From contig NZ_CP118607.1 in the NCBI RefSeq assembly GCF_028898945.1, forward strand, positions 1,412,001 through 1,476,000: DNA of 64,000 bases, written 5' to 3'. The translations under genes were made by a program, and so were the position numbers. This document shows, piece by piece, positions 55,508 through 63,436 of the stretch. Source of the stretch: Pseudomonas sp. PSKL.D1 (GTDB taxonomy: Bacteria > Pseudomonadota > Gammaproteobacteria > Pseudomonadales > Pseudomonadaceae). Numbering within the stretch: the stretch's first letter is position 1; every line of letters begins with the position of its first letter. The notes under the pieces are model-generated. The model worked only from the letters and a program-made list of their open reading frames with translations, was not told the DNA's origin and ran no database searches.

Positions 55508-56266
55508 TCAGCCACGGCCGACAAAAGGCATGTTGCTGGCCATCACGGTCATGTTCAGCACGTTGGCGTCCAGCGGCAGGGCGGCGATGTAGCGCACCGC
55601 ATCCGCCACATGACGCACGTCGAGCATCGGCTCGGCGGCGATCTCGCCATTGGCCTGGCGCACGCCACGGGTCATGCGCTCGGACAGCTCGGTCAGGGCG
55701 TTGCCGATGTCCACCTGGCTGCACACGATGTTGTAGGGGCGGCCATCCAGCGCCAGGGCCTTGGTGATGCCCAGCACGGCGTGCTTGCTGGCGGTGTAGG
55801 GCGCGGTGAACGGGCGTGGGGTGTGGGCCGAGATCGAGCCGTTGTTGATGATGCGCCCGCCTTGTGGCTGCTGGCGGCGCATCAGGCCGAACGCGGCGCG
55901 GGCGCACAGGAACACCCCATCAACGTTGGTGGCCATGAGGTTGCGCCAGTTCTCCAGCGGCAGTTCGTCCACCGGTACAGCAGGGGCGTTGATGCCTGCG
56001 TTGTTGAAGATCACGTCCAGGCGGCCGTGCACTTCTTCGATGGTGGCGAACAGCTGCGCGACGCTGTGTTCATCACGCACGTCGGTGGGTACGGGCAGGG
56101 CTTCGCCGCCGGCCGCGCGGATCTGCTCGGCTACTGCTTCCAGAGGTTCGGCGCGCCGGCCGGCCAGCACCAGGCTGAAGCCGTCCTGCAGCAGGGCGAG
56201 GGCGACGGCCCGGCCGATGCCGCTGCCGGCGCCGGTGACCAAAGCGATTTTCTTGTTCTGGGTCAT
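55508..56266 (-). CDS. Short-chain dehydrogenase/reductase
   Basis: A 252-residue [18 protein letters not shown] is the cofactor loop, NNAGIN follows, and the catalytic S/Y/K lie in [14 protein letters not shown]. An aspartate-free region after the loop ([12 protein letters not shown]) hints at NADP preference. Seventeen bp from the FAH gene and 24 bp from the dehydrogenase, so likely one transcript. Could be a ketodeoxy-acid dehydrogenase; substrate not established. Confidence 0.87.
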   Translation of the reverse strand: MTQNKKIALVTGAGSGIGRAVALALLQDGFSLVLAGRRAEPLEAVAEQIRAAGGEALPVPTDVRDEHSVAQLFATIEEVHGRLDVIFNNAGINAPAVPVDELPLENWRNLMATNVDGVFLCARAAFGLMRRQQPQGGRIINNGSISAHTPRPFTAPYTASKHAVLGITKALALDGRPYNIVCSQVDIGNALTELSERMTRGVRQANGEIAAEPMLDVRHVADAVRYIAALPLDANVLNMTVMASNMPFVGRG

Positions 56267-56283
56267 GTGCGTGCTCCGTGAGT

Positions 56284-56994
56284 TCAGGCGGCGTTGGCGG
56301 CTTGGCCGGTGGGGCGTGGGCCGACGCGCAGTTGCAGTTCGCCGATGCCGTCGATGCCGGCATCAATGACGTCCCCGGGGTTCAGTGGCGCGACGCCGGG
56401 CGGGCTGCCGGTCATGATCAGGTCACCAGGGCGCAGCGGCAGTTGCCGGGAGAGGCGGCTGATCACTTCGGCCAGTGGCCAGGTCTGGCTGCCAAGGTGG
56501 GCGCGCTGGCGCTCCTGGCCGTTGACCTTTAGCCACAAGGCACCGTCCAGCGGCCAATGGCGTTGGCTGGCCGGGACCACGGCAGTCATGGGCGCGGAAG
56601 CGTCGAACACCTTGGCGCCTTCCCACGGCAGGCCTTCACTTTTGGCCTTGCGCTGGTGGTCGCGGCGGGTCAGGTCCAGGCCCACGGCAAAGCCGTAAAT
56701 GTGGTCCAGTGCCTGTTCCGGGGGGATGTTGGCGCCGCCTTCGGCAATGGCCACTACCAGCTCGATTTCATGGCAAAACTCGTCGGTCAGCGGCGGGAAG
56801 GGCAGTTCGCCCTGGGCTTCGACCACGTTGCTGGCGGGCTTCATGAAGAACACCGGCTCGCTGGGGGCCGGGCCTGCGGATTCGGGCCAGGGGTAGTTGC
56901 GGCCCAGGCAGAACACCCGGCCGACCGGAAAGCGCGCAGTGCTGCCCTCGATGGGCAGGCTGACGGTGGCCGGCGGGTTGAACAGGTAGGTCAT
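56284..56994 (-). CDS. Fumarylacetoacetate hydrolase-family protein
   Basis: A 236-residue FAHD1/NagK-like C-C hydrolase. It has [29 protein letters not shown] and [13 protein letters not shown], the last with metal-binding acidic residues, plus [22 protein letters not shown]. Relatives cleave acylpyruvates (fumarylpyruvate, 2,4-diketo-3-deoxy acids) to pyruvate and an acid. With an SDR next to it, a 2-keto-3-deoxy acid route of the diketo type is possible. Start at 56994. Confidence 0.86.
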   Translation of the reverse strand: MTYLFNPPATVSLPIEGSTARFPVGRVFCLGRNYPWPESAGPAPSEPVFFMKPASNVVEAQGELPFPPLTDEFCHEIELVVAIAEGGANIPPEQALDHIYGFAVGLDLTRRDHQRKAKSEGLPWEGAKVFDASAPMTAVVPASQRHWPLDGALWLKVNGQERQRAHLGSQTWPLAEVISRLSRQLPLRPGDLIMTGSPPGVAPLNPGDVIDAGIDGIGELQLRVGPRPTGQAANAA

Positions 56995-57092
56995 GGGTGA
57001 GTCCTCGGTAGGGGAGTGGCCAGCGTAGCCATGCGCTGGCCGGTAAAGTTGGACGAAAACGTGGGCTGCTTGGACTATCCAAGTAACCTTTC

Positions 57093-57190
57093 CCGGCCTG
57101 TTCGCGGCTAAAGCCGCTCCTACAGGTAAAGCGCTGCCCTCAGGGCCCGCGTGGCCTCTGTAGGAGCGGCTTTAGCCGCGAAAGGGCCGG
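57093..57190. repeat. Inverted REP pair, covariant GCGGCTAAAGCCGC core
   Basis: CCGGCCTGTTCGCGGCTAAAG and its complement flank ~30 bp. The two changed bases in the core occur in both halves, keeping the stem intact. Confidence 0.9.
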
Positions 57191-57212
57191 TACAGCTGAT
57201 GCATGCCTCTGA

Positions 57213-58556
57213 TCAGGCAGCCGTCTTCAGCTCGATCCGGAACAGCTTCCCAAGTAACAGTGAGTACGAAAGCGTGCCCATCAGCGCCACACCGCCGATA
57301 AACCAGAACGCCATGGCGAACGAGCCACTGGCCTGCACGATGGCGCCGATCACGATTGGCGTGACGATGCCGCCGATGTTCGCGGCCAGGCTGGTAATCC
57401 CGCCGGTCAGGCCGATCAGCTGCTTGGGCGCCACTTCCGACACCGCCGCCCACGACGAAGAGGCAATGCCTTGGGCAAAGAACGCCAGGGTCAGAATGGC
57501 GATGCACAGCACGTTGGAGTCGGTGAAGTTCACCAGCACGATCGACATGCCCAGCATCGAACCCACCACCAGCGGCAGCTTGCGGGCGAACGACAGCGAA
57601 TAACCTTTGCGGATGAGCAAGTCCGACACGATGCCCGCCAGCAGGATGCCCACCGTGGCGCCAATAAATGGCATCACCGCGAATATGCCGACCTTGATCA
57701 GGGTGAGCTGGCGCTCTTCGATCAGGTAGGTGGGGAACCAGGTGAGGAAAAAGTACAGGGCCGAGGTACTGGCGAACTTGCCCAGGCAAATCGCCCACAC
57801 CTGGCGGTAGCGGAACAGTTCAGCCACCTGGCGCCAGTTGAACTTGGTGCGTTCCTGGCTGCTTTTCACCAGCCCGCCGCCGTTTTCGATGTAGGCCAGT
57901 TCTTCCTTGCTGACTTTCTTGCAGTTCAGCGGGTCGCGGTACAAAAACAGCCACACCACGCCAAACAAGATGCCCACCAGGCCAGTGCTGTAGAACACGT
58001 GGCGCCAGTCGTAGGTGGTGGCCAGCCACAGCAGTGCGCCGGTGAACAGCGCCGTGCCCAGATACTGGCCGCACACGTAGATGCTGCTGGCCATGCCGCG
58101 CTCGCGGGCGGGGAACCACACCGTGACCGCGCGGCTGTTGGCGGGGAAGGCCGGTGCCTCCATGGCGCCAACTGCCAGGCGCAGGCCGAACAGCGAGGCA
58201 AAGCCGCTGGCCAGGCCCTGGGCCACGGTGACGGCCGACCAGCTGATCAGCGATACGCCATAGGTCAGGCGCGAGCCGAAGCGATCGGCAATGAAGCCGG
58301 CAGGCACCAGAGCCAGGGCGTAGGTCCAGGCGAAGGCGGAGAAGATCAGGCCCATCTCGACTTTGTCCAGGCCCAGGTCCTTGGCCATGAACGGTGCCGC
58401 GATGGAAATGTTCACCCGGTCGACGTAGTTGATGATGGTTGCCACCAGTAGCAGCGCCAGCATGAACCAGCGGCGGCGGGTGGGCAGGCGTTGCGCGGGG
58501 GCCGCGTCCAGGGCGAACGCAGGCGCCGCTGTGCGGGAGGTAGGGGTGCTCGACAT
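57213..58556 (-). CDS. MFS transporter, anion:cation symporter (ACS) type
   Basis: A 447-residue, 12-span permease. TIINYVDRVNISIAAPFM is the signature of ACS/hexuronate-glucarate carriers, with RFGSRLTYG in the loop and AMEAPAFPANSRAV in span 4. It would import a sugar acid or other organic anion for the neighbouring enzymes. It is divergent from the AraC gene, its likely activator target. Confidence 0.88.
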   Translation of the reverse strand: MSSTPTSRTAAPAFALDAAPAQRLPTRRRWFMLALLLVATIINYVDRVNISIAAPFMAKDLGLDKVEMGLIFSAFAWTYALALVPAGFIADRFGSRLTYGVSLISWSAVTVAQGLASGFASLFGLRLAVGAMEAPAFPANSRAVTVWFPARERGMASSIYVCGQYLGTALFTGALLWLATTYDWRHVFYSTGLVGILFGVVWLFLYRDPLNCKKVSKEELAYIENGGGLVKSSQERTKFNWRQVAELFRYRQVWAICLGKFASTSALYFFLTWFPTYLIEERQLTLIKVGIFAVMPFIGATVGILLAGIVSDLLIRKGYSLSFARKLPLVVGSMLGMSIVLVNFTDSNVLCIAILTLAFFAQGIASSSWAAVSEVAPKQLIGLTGGITSLAANIGGIVTPIVIGAIVQASGSFAMAFWFIGGVALMGTLSYSLLLGKLFRIELKTAA

Positions 58557-58902
58557 GAGTCGACCTCGTTTGTTGTTGTTGGTAGAGGTTGGGCTGCAGT
58601 CCCTTTTTTAAGGTGGTCGTACAACGTCGCAAATGCAACGGGCGGTTTAGACCGTTTTTTTCACAGGGGAGGGGGAAAGGTTGAGGTGTCCAAAAAATTC
58701 CTAAACGGGGGTTCTGGAAGTTTTTTTTGCTGGAGGCTCGGAATTTCGCGGGTTGCAGGGGTTTAGTGCACCGGGGGTTTTTGAAGTTGCGGATAAATTC
58801 GTGAGTGATGTCATCGTACGACTTGTTGCCAGCCGAGGGGTTGGCATTCAGAATTCCGGGTGGCACAGCCATCACCATAACAACAATGCGGAGACACCCC
58901 CG
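58557..58902. other. Divergent regulatory gap, MFS and AraC genes
   Basis: 346 bp with no credible gene. It contains T-rich and A-rich stretches (for example near 58645-58665 and 58717-58727), consistent with promoters in both directions. I could not define clear -35/-10 pairs or an AraC half-site pair. Confidence 0.5.
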
Positions 58903-59832
58903 ATGCCCCCCAAGCGCGAGGTCCCGACCTACGTCATGCAGCAGCGCAGCGAGCTGATGGATTTTCACATCCGCGACCAGCGTGGCCGCCCCGCCGAGAC
59001 CGCGCCCCACCGCCACGAATATTTTCAGATCCAAGTCAACTTTGGCGGCGATACGGTGCAGCACATCGGCAGCGTGCAACGCCCGTTCAAGCGCAACACC
59101 CTGGCCTTCATCCTGCCGCACCGGGTGCATGTGATTCCGCATCCGGCCGACAGCGACTTCATGGTGATCAACTTCTCCCAGACCTTCTTGCTGCCGCACC
59201 TGGCCTGCGACCCGATGGACCTTGAAGAAGTGTCAATCCTGCAGGCACCGGAACTGTCCCCATTCCGCTTTCAGGAACACATGGATTTTTGCCTGGATGA
59301 CAGCGACTTCGGCGAGATTCGCCGCATCCTGACGCAAATGCGTGAGCTGGATGCCAACCGCCGTTTCGGCACCCGCGAAGTGCTCAAAGGCCTGCTGCTG
59401 CAGCTGATAGGCCAGGTGTGCGGCCTGTACGCCGAACCGCTTCGCGAGCTGGCCGAAAGCAACGCCGCCCAGCTCAGCCGCCGCGCAGCGCTGGGCCGCA
59501 TGAGCGAGTACCTGCGCCGCCACATCGACGACCCCGACCTGAACCTGCAAAAAGTGGCCGCGGCCACCTACCTGTCGCCCACCTACCTGACCCACTGGCT
59601 GCGCAAGGAAATCGGCAAAACCTTCAGCGAGCTGGTGCTGGAGCGGCGCATGCATGCCGCCCGCAATTACCTGCTCAACGGCAGCCGCCCGGTGGGTGAA
59701 GTGGCGCGGTTGTGCGGTTTTGCCGATGAGGCTTATTTCTCCCGGCGCTTTCGGCAGATTCATGGCCTGCCACCGGGCCAGTTCCGCCGCCAGCAACGCG
59801 ACCCGGATACGCCGCAGGTGGCGATGCGTTAA
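58903..59832 (+). CDS. AraC-family transcriptional regulator
   Basis: A 309-residue activator: a cupin-like N-terminal sensing domain (APHRHEYFQIQVNFGG) and two C-terminal helix-turn-helix motifs (LNLQKVAAATYLSPTYLTHWLRKEIG and PVGEVARLCGFADEAYFSRRFRQIHG). The start at 58903 follows GCGGAGA. It should respond to the organic acid handled by the neighbouring genes. Ten bp separate it from the LysR gene. Confidence 0.92.
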   Translation: MPPKREVPTYVMQQRSELMDFHIRDQRGRPAETAPHRHEYFQIQVNFGGDTVQHIGSVQRPFKRNTLAFILPHRVHVIPHPADSDFMVINFSQTFLLPHLACDPMDLEEVSILQAPELSPFRFQEHMDFCLDDSDFGEIRRILTQMRELDANRRFGTREVLKGLLLQLIGQVCGLYAEPLRELAESNAAQLSRRAALGRMSEYLRRHIDDPDLNLQKVAAATYLSPTYLTHWLRKEIGKTFSELVLERRMHAARNYLLNGSRPVGEVARLCGFADEAYFSRRFRQIHGLPPGQFRRQQRDPDTPQVAMR

Positions 59833-59842
59833 GCTTGCGGGC

Positions 59843-60775
59843 ATGAACCTCGACACCCGCATCAAGTACCGCCACCTGCTGTGCTTTCTGGAGATTGCCC
59901 GGCAGGGCAGCCTGGCCAGGGCTGCCGACATCCTGGCCATCAGCCAGCCGGCGATTTCCAAAACCCTCAAAGAGCTCGAAGACCTGCTTGAGGCGCGCCT
60001 GTTCGAGCGCAGCCGCCAGGGCGTGGAGCTGACCCCGGCAGGCACGCGCTTCATGCGTTACGCCGGCCCCAGCGTGCAGGCGCTGCGTGATGGTGTTAAC
60101 AGCCTGCGGGGCGAGGCTCGGGCGCCGTCGCAAGTGCGCATTGGTGTGTTGTCCACCGTGGAAGGCTTGCTGATGCCCGAGGTACTGTGCCGGCTGCATC
60201 AACGCCACGAGGGGCTGGTGATCAGTGTGGTGACCGGGGTCAGTGCGCAGCTGCTGGGGCAGTTGCACCTGGGGGAGCTGGAACTGGTGGTCGGGCGCAT
60301 GACCGACAGCCCGCAGATTCAGGGGTTGTCGTTCGAGCATCTGTACAGCGAATCGATGGCATTGGTGGTACGGCCGGGGCACCCGCTGTTGACCAATGCA
60401 CCGGTGGACCGCCAACAGGTGGCGCGTTACCCACTGGTGCTGCCGCCACCGGGCACGACGATCCGCCAGCATGCCGACAGCCTGTTCGTGCAATGCGGCA
60501 TCCAGATGCCGGCGCAGCGGCTGGAGACGTTGTCGCTGGCACTGAGCCGGCGCTATCTGCTGGGCAGCGATGGTGTGTGGGTGGCGCCGCGTGATGCGGT
60601 GGTGCTCGATTTGCGGCGCGGCGAGTTGGCCGAACTCGACCTTGGCGTGCGTGAGCCGGGCGGGTCGGTGGGGATTTGCCGCAATGCCGCATTGCCCCAG
60701 AGCCTGCCGGGGCAGTGGGTGTGCGAGGTGTTGCGCGAGGTTGCGGGCCAGTATCGGGAAGGGGCGTATCCCTAG
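59843..60775 (+). CDS. LysR-family regulator, PcaQ/GbpR-like
   Basis: A 310-residue LTTR starting MNLDTRIKYRHLLCFLEIAR, the characteristic N-terminus of the PcaQ/GbpR group, with the helix-turn-helix SLARAADILAISQPAISKTLKELE at about residues 20-43. PcaQ activates protocatechuate genes in rhizobia and GbpR controls sugar uptake; no pca gene is seen here. An unusual second regulator next to the AraC gene: two inputs may control the catabolic cluster. Confidence 0.88.
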   Translation: MNLDTRIKYRHLLCFLEIARQGSLARAADILAISQPAISKTLKELEDLLEARLFERSRQGVELTPAGTRFMRYAGPSVQALRDGVNSLRGEARAPSQVRIGVLSTVEGLLMPEVLCRLHQRHEGLVISVVTGVSAQLLGQLHLGELELVVGRMTDSPQIQGLSFEHLYSESMALVVRPGHPLLTNAPVDRQQVARYPLVLPPPGTTIRQHADSLFVQCGIQMPAQRLETLSLALSRRYLLGSDGVWVAPRDAVVLDLRRGELAELDLGVREPGGSVGICRNAALPQSLPGQWVCEVLREVAGQYREGAYP

Positions 60776-60781
60776 AAATGT

Positions 60782-60880
60782 GGCGCCACGCAGTGGCGCA
60801 TCGCGGATGAATCCGCTCCTACAGGAGTGGTGTAGGAGCGGATTCATCCGCGATGCGGCGCGCCAGCGCCGCTCGATCTC
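60782..60880. repeat. Inverted REP pair with extra GC palindromes
   Basis: GGCGCATCGCGGATGAATCC and GGATTCATCCGCGATGCGGC flank 11-13 nt of linker, continuing into GCGCC/GGCGC stretches. Like the pair at 3175-3327 it lies next to GATCTC and sits between unrelated genes. The rest of the 60776-61113 gap shows nothing more. Confidence 0.88.
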
Positions 60881-61113
60881 ACACGGAGAATATCCTTCAG
60901 AACCCGCCGAAATAAATAGCCACAAAACCCTGCAAACCCGTCACAAAGGGTCAATACTGGCCAATGGCTGCAAGCCCAAGGATGAATAACGTTTTAAGCA
61001 CTGAACTTCCCAGCCAGAACCCGCTCTTATGCCGGTAGCCATTGGTAACGGCCGCCTGATAAGCTCGCGGCTTTACCCTGATTGCCCTCATGGCGCATGA
61101 ACAAGGAAATAGC

Positions 61114-61866
61114 ATGAAACAGCATCGTCTGGCGGCTGCGGTTGCCCTGGTAGGCCTGGTACTGGCGGGTTGCGACCAGCAGGCCAGCACCCCCGAGCTG
61201 AAGACTCCGGCAGAAAAAGCCTCCTACGGCATCGGCCTGAACATGGGCAAGAGCCTGGCTCAGGAAGGCATGGAAGACCTTGATTCCAAAGCCGTCGCCC
61301 TCGGCATCGAAGACGCCGTTGGCAAAAAAGAGCAGCGCATCAAGGATGAAGAGCTGGTAGAAGCCTTCACCGCCCTGCAAAAGCGCGCGGAAGAGCGCCT
61401 GGCCAAGGCCAGCGAAGAAGCCGCTTCGGCCGGTAAGAAATTCCTCGAAGAGAACGGCAAGAAGCCAGGTGTTGTCACCACCGCTTCGGGCCTGCAGTAC
61501 GAAGTGGTCAAGAAGGCCGACGGCCCACAGCCTAAAGCGTCCGACGTGGTTACCGTTCACTACGAAGGCAAGCTGATCGATGGCAAGGTGTTCGACAGCT
61601 CGGTCGAGCGCGGCAGCCCGATCGACCTGCCGGTCAGTGGCGTGATCCCGGGTTGGGTCGAAGGCCTGCAACTGATGCACGTGGGTGAGAAGTACAAGCT
61701 GTTCATCCCGGCTGAACTGGCCTACGGTGCCCAGAGCCCGAGCCCGCTGATCCCGGCCAACTCGGTGCTGGTGTTCGATCTGGAACTGATCGCCATCAAA
61801 GACCCGGCCAAGCTGCAAGGTGAAGTGCCTGAAGGCGAAGCCCCGGCTGAAGCTCCAGCCCAGTAA
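61114..61866 (+). CDS. FKBP-type peptidyl-prolyl cis-trans isomerase, lipoprotein
   Basis: A 250-residue FkpA/FklB-like foldase. Signal sequence with lipobox LVLAGC, an N-terminal dimerisation helix domain (SYGIGLNMGKSLAQEGMEDLD), a long linker helix, and a C-terminal FKBP domain with VTVHYEGKLIDGKVFDSS and IPGWVEGLQLMHVGEKYKLF, then an acidic/Ala-Pro tail. It probably assists folding of periplasmic or outer-membrane proteins. AAGGAAAT precedes the ATG at 61114. Confidence 0.93.
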   Translation: MKQHRLAAAVALVGLVLAGCDQQASTPELKTPAEKASYGIGLNMGKSLAQEGMEDLDSKAVALGIEDAVGKKEQRIKDEELVEAFTALQKRAEERLAKASEEAASAGKKFLEENGKKPGVVTTASGLQYEVVKKADGPQPKASDVVTVHYEGKLIDGKVFDSSVERGSPIDLPVSGVIPGWVEGLQLMHVGEKYKLFIPAELAYGAQSPSPLIPANSVLVFDLELIAIKDPAKLQGEVPEGEAPAEAPAQ

Positions 61867-61882
61867 CACGGCTTGCCACATC

Positions 61883-61910
61883 ACAACGCCCCGCTCAGAC
61901 GGGGCGTTGT
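61883..61910 (+). terminator. Hairpin terminator of the FKBP gene
   Basis: ACAACGCCCCG and CGGGGCGTTGT form an 11-bp stem around CTCAGA, 17 bp after the stop. The following T-stretch is short. Confidence 0.75.
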
Positions 61911-62057
61911 CGTTTCAGAACCCTGCGTGCGGGGCAGTGTCCGATACCAGGTGCAAATCGTTTGCGCCAATTGAAACGACTGTGTAAAAAACGCCCGATC
62001 TGACCGTGGCCCTTGCCTCGTGGGCACCTGCGGGCGGAAACTCTGCCCTGTTCACAA

Positions 62058-62084
62058 GGTTATCCACAATAAATGTGGATAACC
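62058..62084. promoter_or_regulatory. Palindrome made of two head-to-head DnaA boxes
   Basis: GGTTATCCACA-ATAAA-TGTGGATAACC is a perfect 11-bp inverted repeat; each arm holds the consensus 9-mer TTATCCACA. It lies 21 bp before the DUF1232 start, so DnaA could regulate that gene. Also conceivable as an RNA hairpin. Confidence 0.7.
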
Positions 62085-62104
62085 CTTTCGTTATTGGAGG
62101 CACC

Positions 62105-62545
62105 ATGAGCGCACCCTGGAACTTCGCCCGCTTCCTGCCCCTTGCCGAGCGCCTGCTCAGCCGCGGCCGGCTGCCGGCGTTGCTGTTTGCCGTGGCGCGC
62201 AAAGGCCCGCGTATTGGCCAATTGCGTGAGGACATCAAGCTTTTGCAGTCGCTGTGCCTGGCATGGTGGCGCGGCGAGTACCGGGCAGTCAGCCCCAAGG
62301 CTTTGGTCACCGTGGTGGCAGGCTTGCTGTACTTCGTCAGCCCCATCGATGCCATTCCTGACTGGTTGCTGGGAGTTGGATTTCTCGATGACATCGCTGT
62401 GTTGGGTTGGGTGCTGAAGACCGTGGCCGATGAGTTGGCCCGTTTCAAGGCCTGGCGCGACAGCCAGGCGCCGGAGCGTTTGCGTGTGGTCGAGCGCTTG
62501 CCGGCTACGCCAGAGGCCTTGCACCTGGAGCGCGATACGCACTGA
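62105..62545 (+). CDS. DUF1232 (YkvA-like) membrane protein
   Basis: A 146-residue protein: SPKALVTVVAGLLYFVSPIDAIPDWLLGVGFLDDIAVLGWVL is the family signature (residues ~73-115) with the conserved SPIDAIPD. Probably a membrane-associated protein; function unknown. TTGGAGG lies before the ATG at 62105. The palindrome of DnaA boxes is directly upstream. Confidence 0.88.
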   Translation: MSAPWNFARFLPLAERLLSRGRLPALLFAVARKGPRIGQLREDIKLLQSLCLAWWRGEYRAVSPKALVTVVAGLLYFVSPIDAIPDWLLGVGFLDDIAVLGWVLKTVADELARFKAWRDSQAPERLRVVERLPATPEALHLERDTH

Positions 62546-62589
62546 AAAAGAGCAAGTCCCCACAGACTCCCGGGCTTGGTAATATAATT

Positions 62590-62628
62590 GGCATAAGCAT
62601 TATGCCTACGGATTACATGCCGTAATCC
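62590..62628. promoter_or_regulatory. Two adjacent 7-bp dyads, probable operators of the XRE gene
   Basis: GGCATAA-GCA-TTATGCC (62590-62606) and GGATTAC-ATGCC-GTAATCC (62610-62628) are both perfect. They lie 18-56 bp upstream of the ATG at 62646, with a TATAAT-like ATATAATTG just before. This is the usual layout of autoregulation by an XRE repressor. Confidence 0.75.
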
Positions 62629-62645
62629 TACGTTAGGGGGTTGTT

Positions 62646-62981
62646 ATGGGTATTCAGGTCATCAGCCGGGACGGTCAACCCGAGTACGCCGTGGTTCCCT
62701 GGGAGCAGTATCAGGCACTGCTCAAGGCCGCGGGCCAGGCACCTGCCGAGGTTGCCGTCGAAGAAACCGTGCAGGCTCCGAGTGCCAGCCTGCCAGCCTT
62801 TACTGAAGTGGCACAGCTGCGCCAGGCCAAGGGTATTGCCCCGGAGGCGCTGGCGCGTAACGTGGGCGTGAGCCCGGCCTACCTCAGCATGATCGAGTCG
62901 GGTGAGCGTGAGCCGAACGATGCGATTCGTCGAGCGTTGGCGTGGCACCTGGGCGTGGCAGGCTGGAGCGAGCCATCATGA
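62646..62981 (+). CDS. XRE-family helix-turn-helix regulator with Phd-like N-terminus
   Basis: A 111-residue protein. The N-terminal segment MGIQVISRDGQPEYAVVPWE resembles short Phd/YefM-type antitoxin openings; the C-terminal half (FTEVAQLRQAKGIAPEALARNVGVSPAYLSMIESGEREP) is a clear XRE domain. Overlaps the next gene by ATGA, so the two are coupled. The dyads upstream suggest that it binds its own promoter. Confidence 0.85.
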   Translation: MGIQVISRDGQPEYAVVPWEQYQALLKAAGQAPAEVAVEETVQAPSASLPAFTEVAQLRQAKGIAPEALARNVGVSPAYLSMIESGEREPNDAIRRALAWHLGVAGWSEPS

Positions 62982-63352
62982 GCCAGGTCCAGGTCAGGAT
63001 CAGCCGACAGCATTGGCAAAACCTGCTGGACGAACTTGACCTGGCCCGACGACAACGCCACCTGCTTACCTACCGCGCGTTGATCGAGCGTTTGCAGCTG
63101 CCCAGCCCGGCCATGCAGACGCTGACGGCTGCACTGGAGTATCTCGCCGTGCTTGATGCCCGTGCCGAGCAGCCGTTGCGCAGTTCGCTGGTGATCAGCC
63201 AAGGGGCCAGCCGCTTGCCGCGCACCGGCTTTTTTGAATGCGTGGAGCGCCTGGGGCGTTTTGCCGGGCCGGTGGATGGGATGGAGGCGGCGTCGTGGCA
63301 TGCTTCCGAGGTGGTGCGGGTGTTTGAGTATGCCTATCCCGAGACGGCTTGA
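62978..63352 (+). CDS. Uncharacterised 124-residue protein coupled to the XRE gene
   Basis: Starts MSQVQVRISRQHWQNLLDEL and has LLTYRALIERLQLPSPAMQTLTAAL then LRSSLVISQGASRLPRTGFF. This looks like a winged-helix fold of a type seen in other small bacterial proteins, with the GFF end. It has no known catalytic motif. Its coupling to an XRE regulator resembles a toxin-antitoxin or two-protein regulator unit; neither is proved. Followed by a REP. Confidence 0.7.
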   Translation: MSQVQVRISRQHWQNLLDELDLARRQRHLLTYRALIERLQLPSPAMQTLTAALEYLAVLDARAEQPLRSSLVISQGASRLPRTGFFECVERLGRFAGPVDGMEAASWHASEVVRVFEYAYPETA

Positions 63353-63366
63353 TGTATTGCCTGTGT

Positions 63367-63436
63367 TGGCCTCATCGCGGATGAATCTGCTCCTACACGG
63401 CTCCCTGTAGGAGCGGATTTATCCGCGATGAGGCCA
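63367..63436. repeat. Inverted REP pair, partly inside the EAL gene
   Basis: GGCCTCATCGCGGATGAATC and its complement flank CCTCC-type linker. The minus-strand EAL reading frame runs through the second arm and stops within it. Confidence 0.85.

Noticed and set aside
59843..60775. Annotation of the LysR gene as pcaQ
   Set aside because: The sequence is PcaQ-like, but no pca gene is in the neighbourhood, and GbpR-type regulators share the same start.
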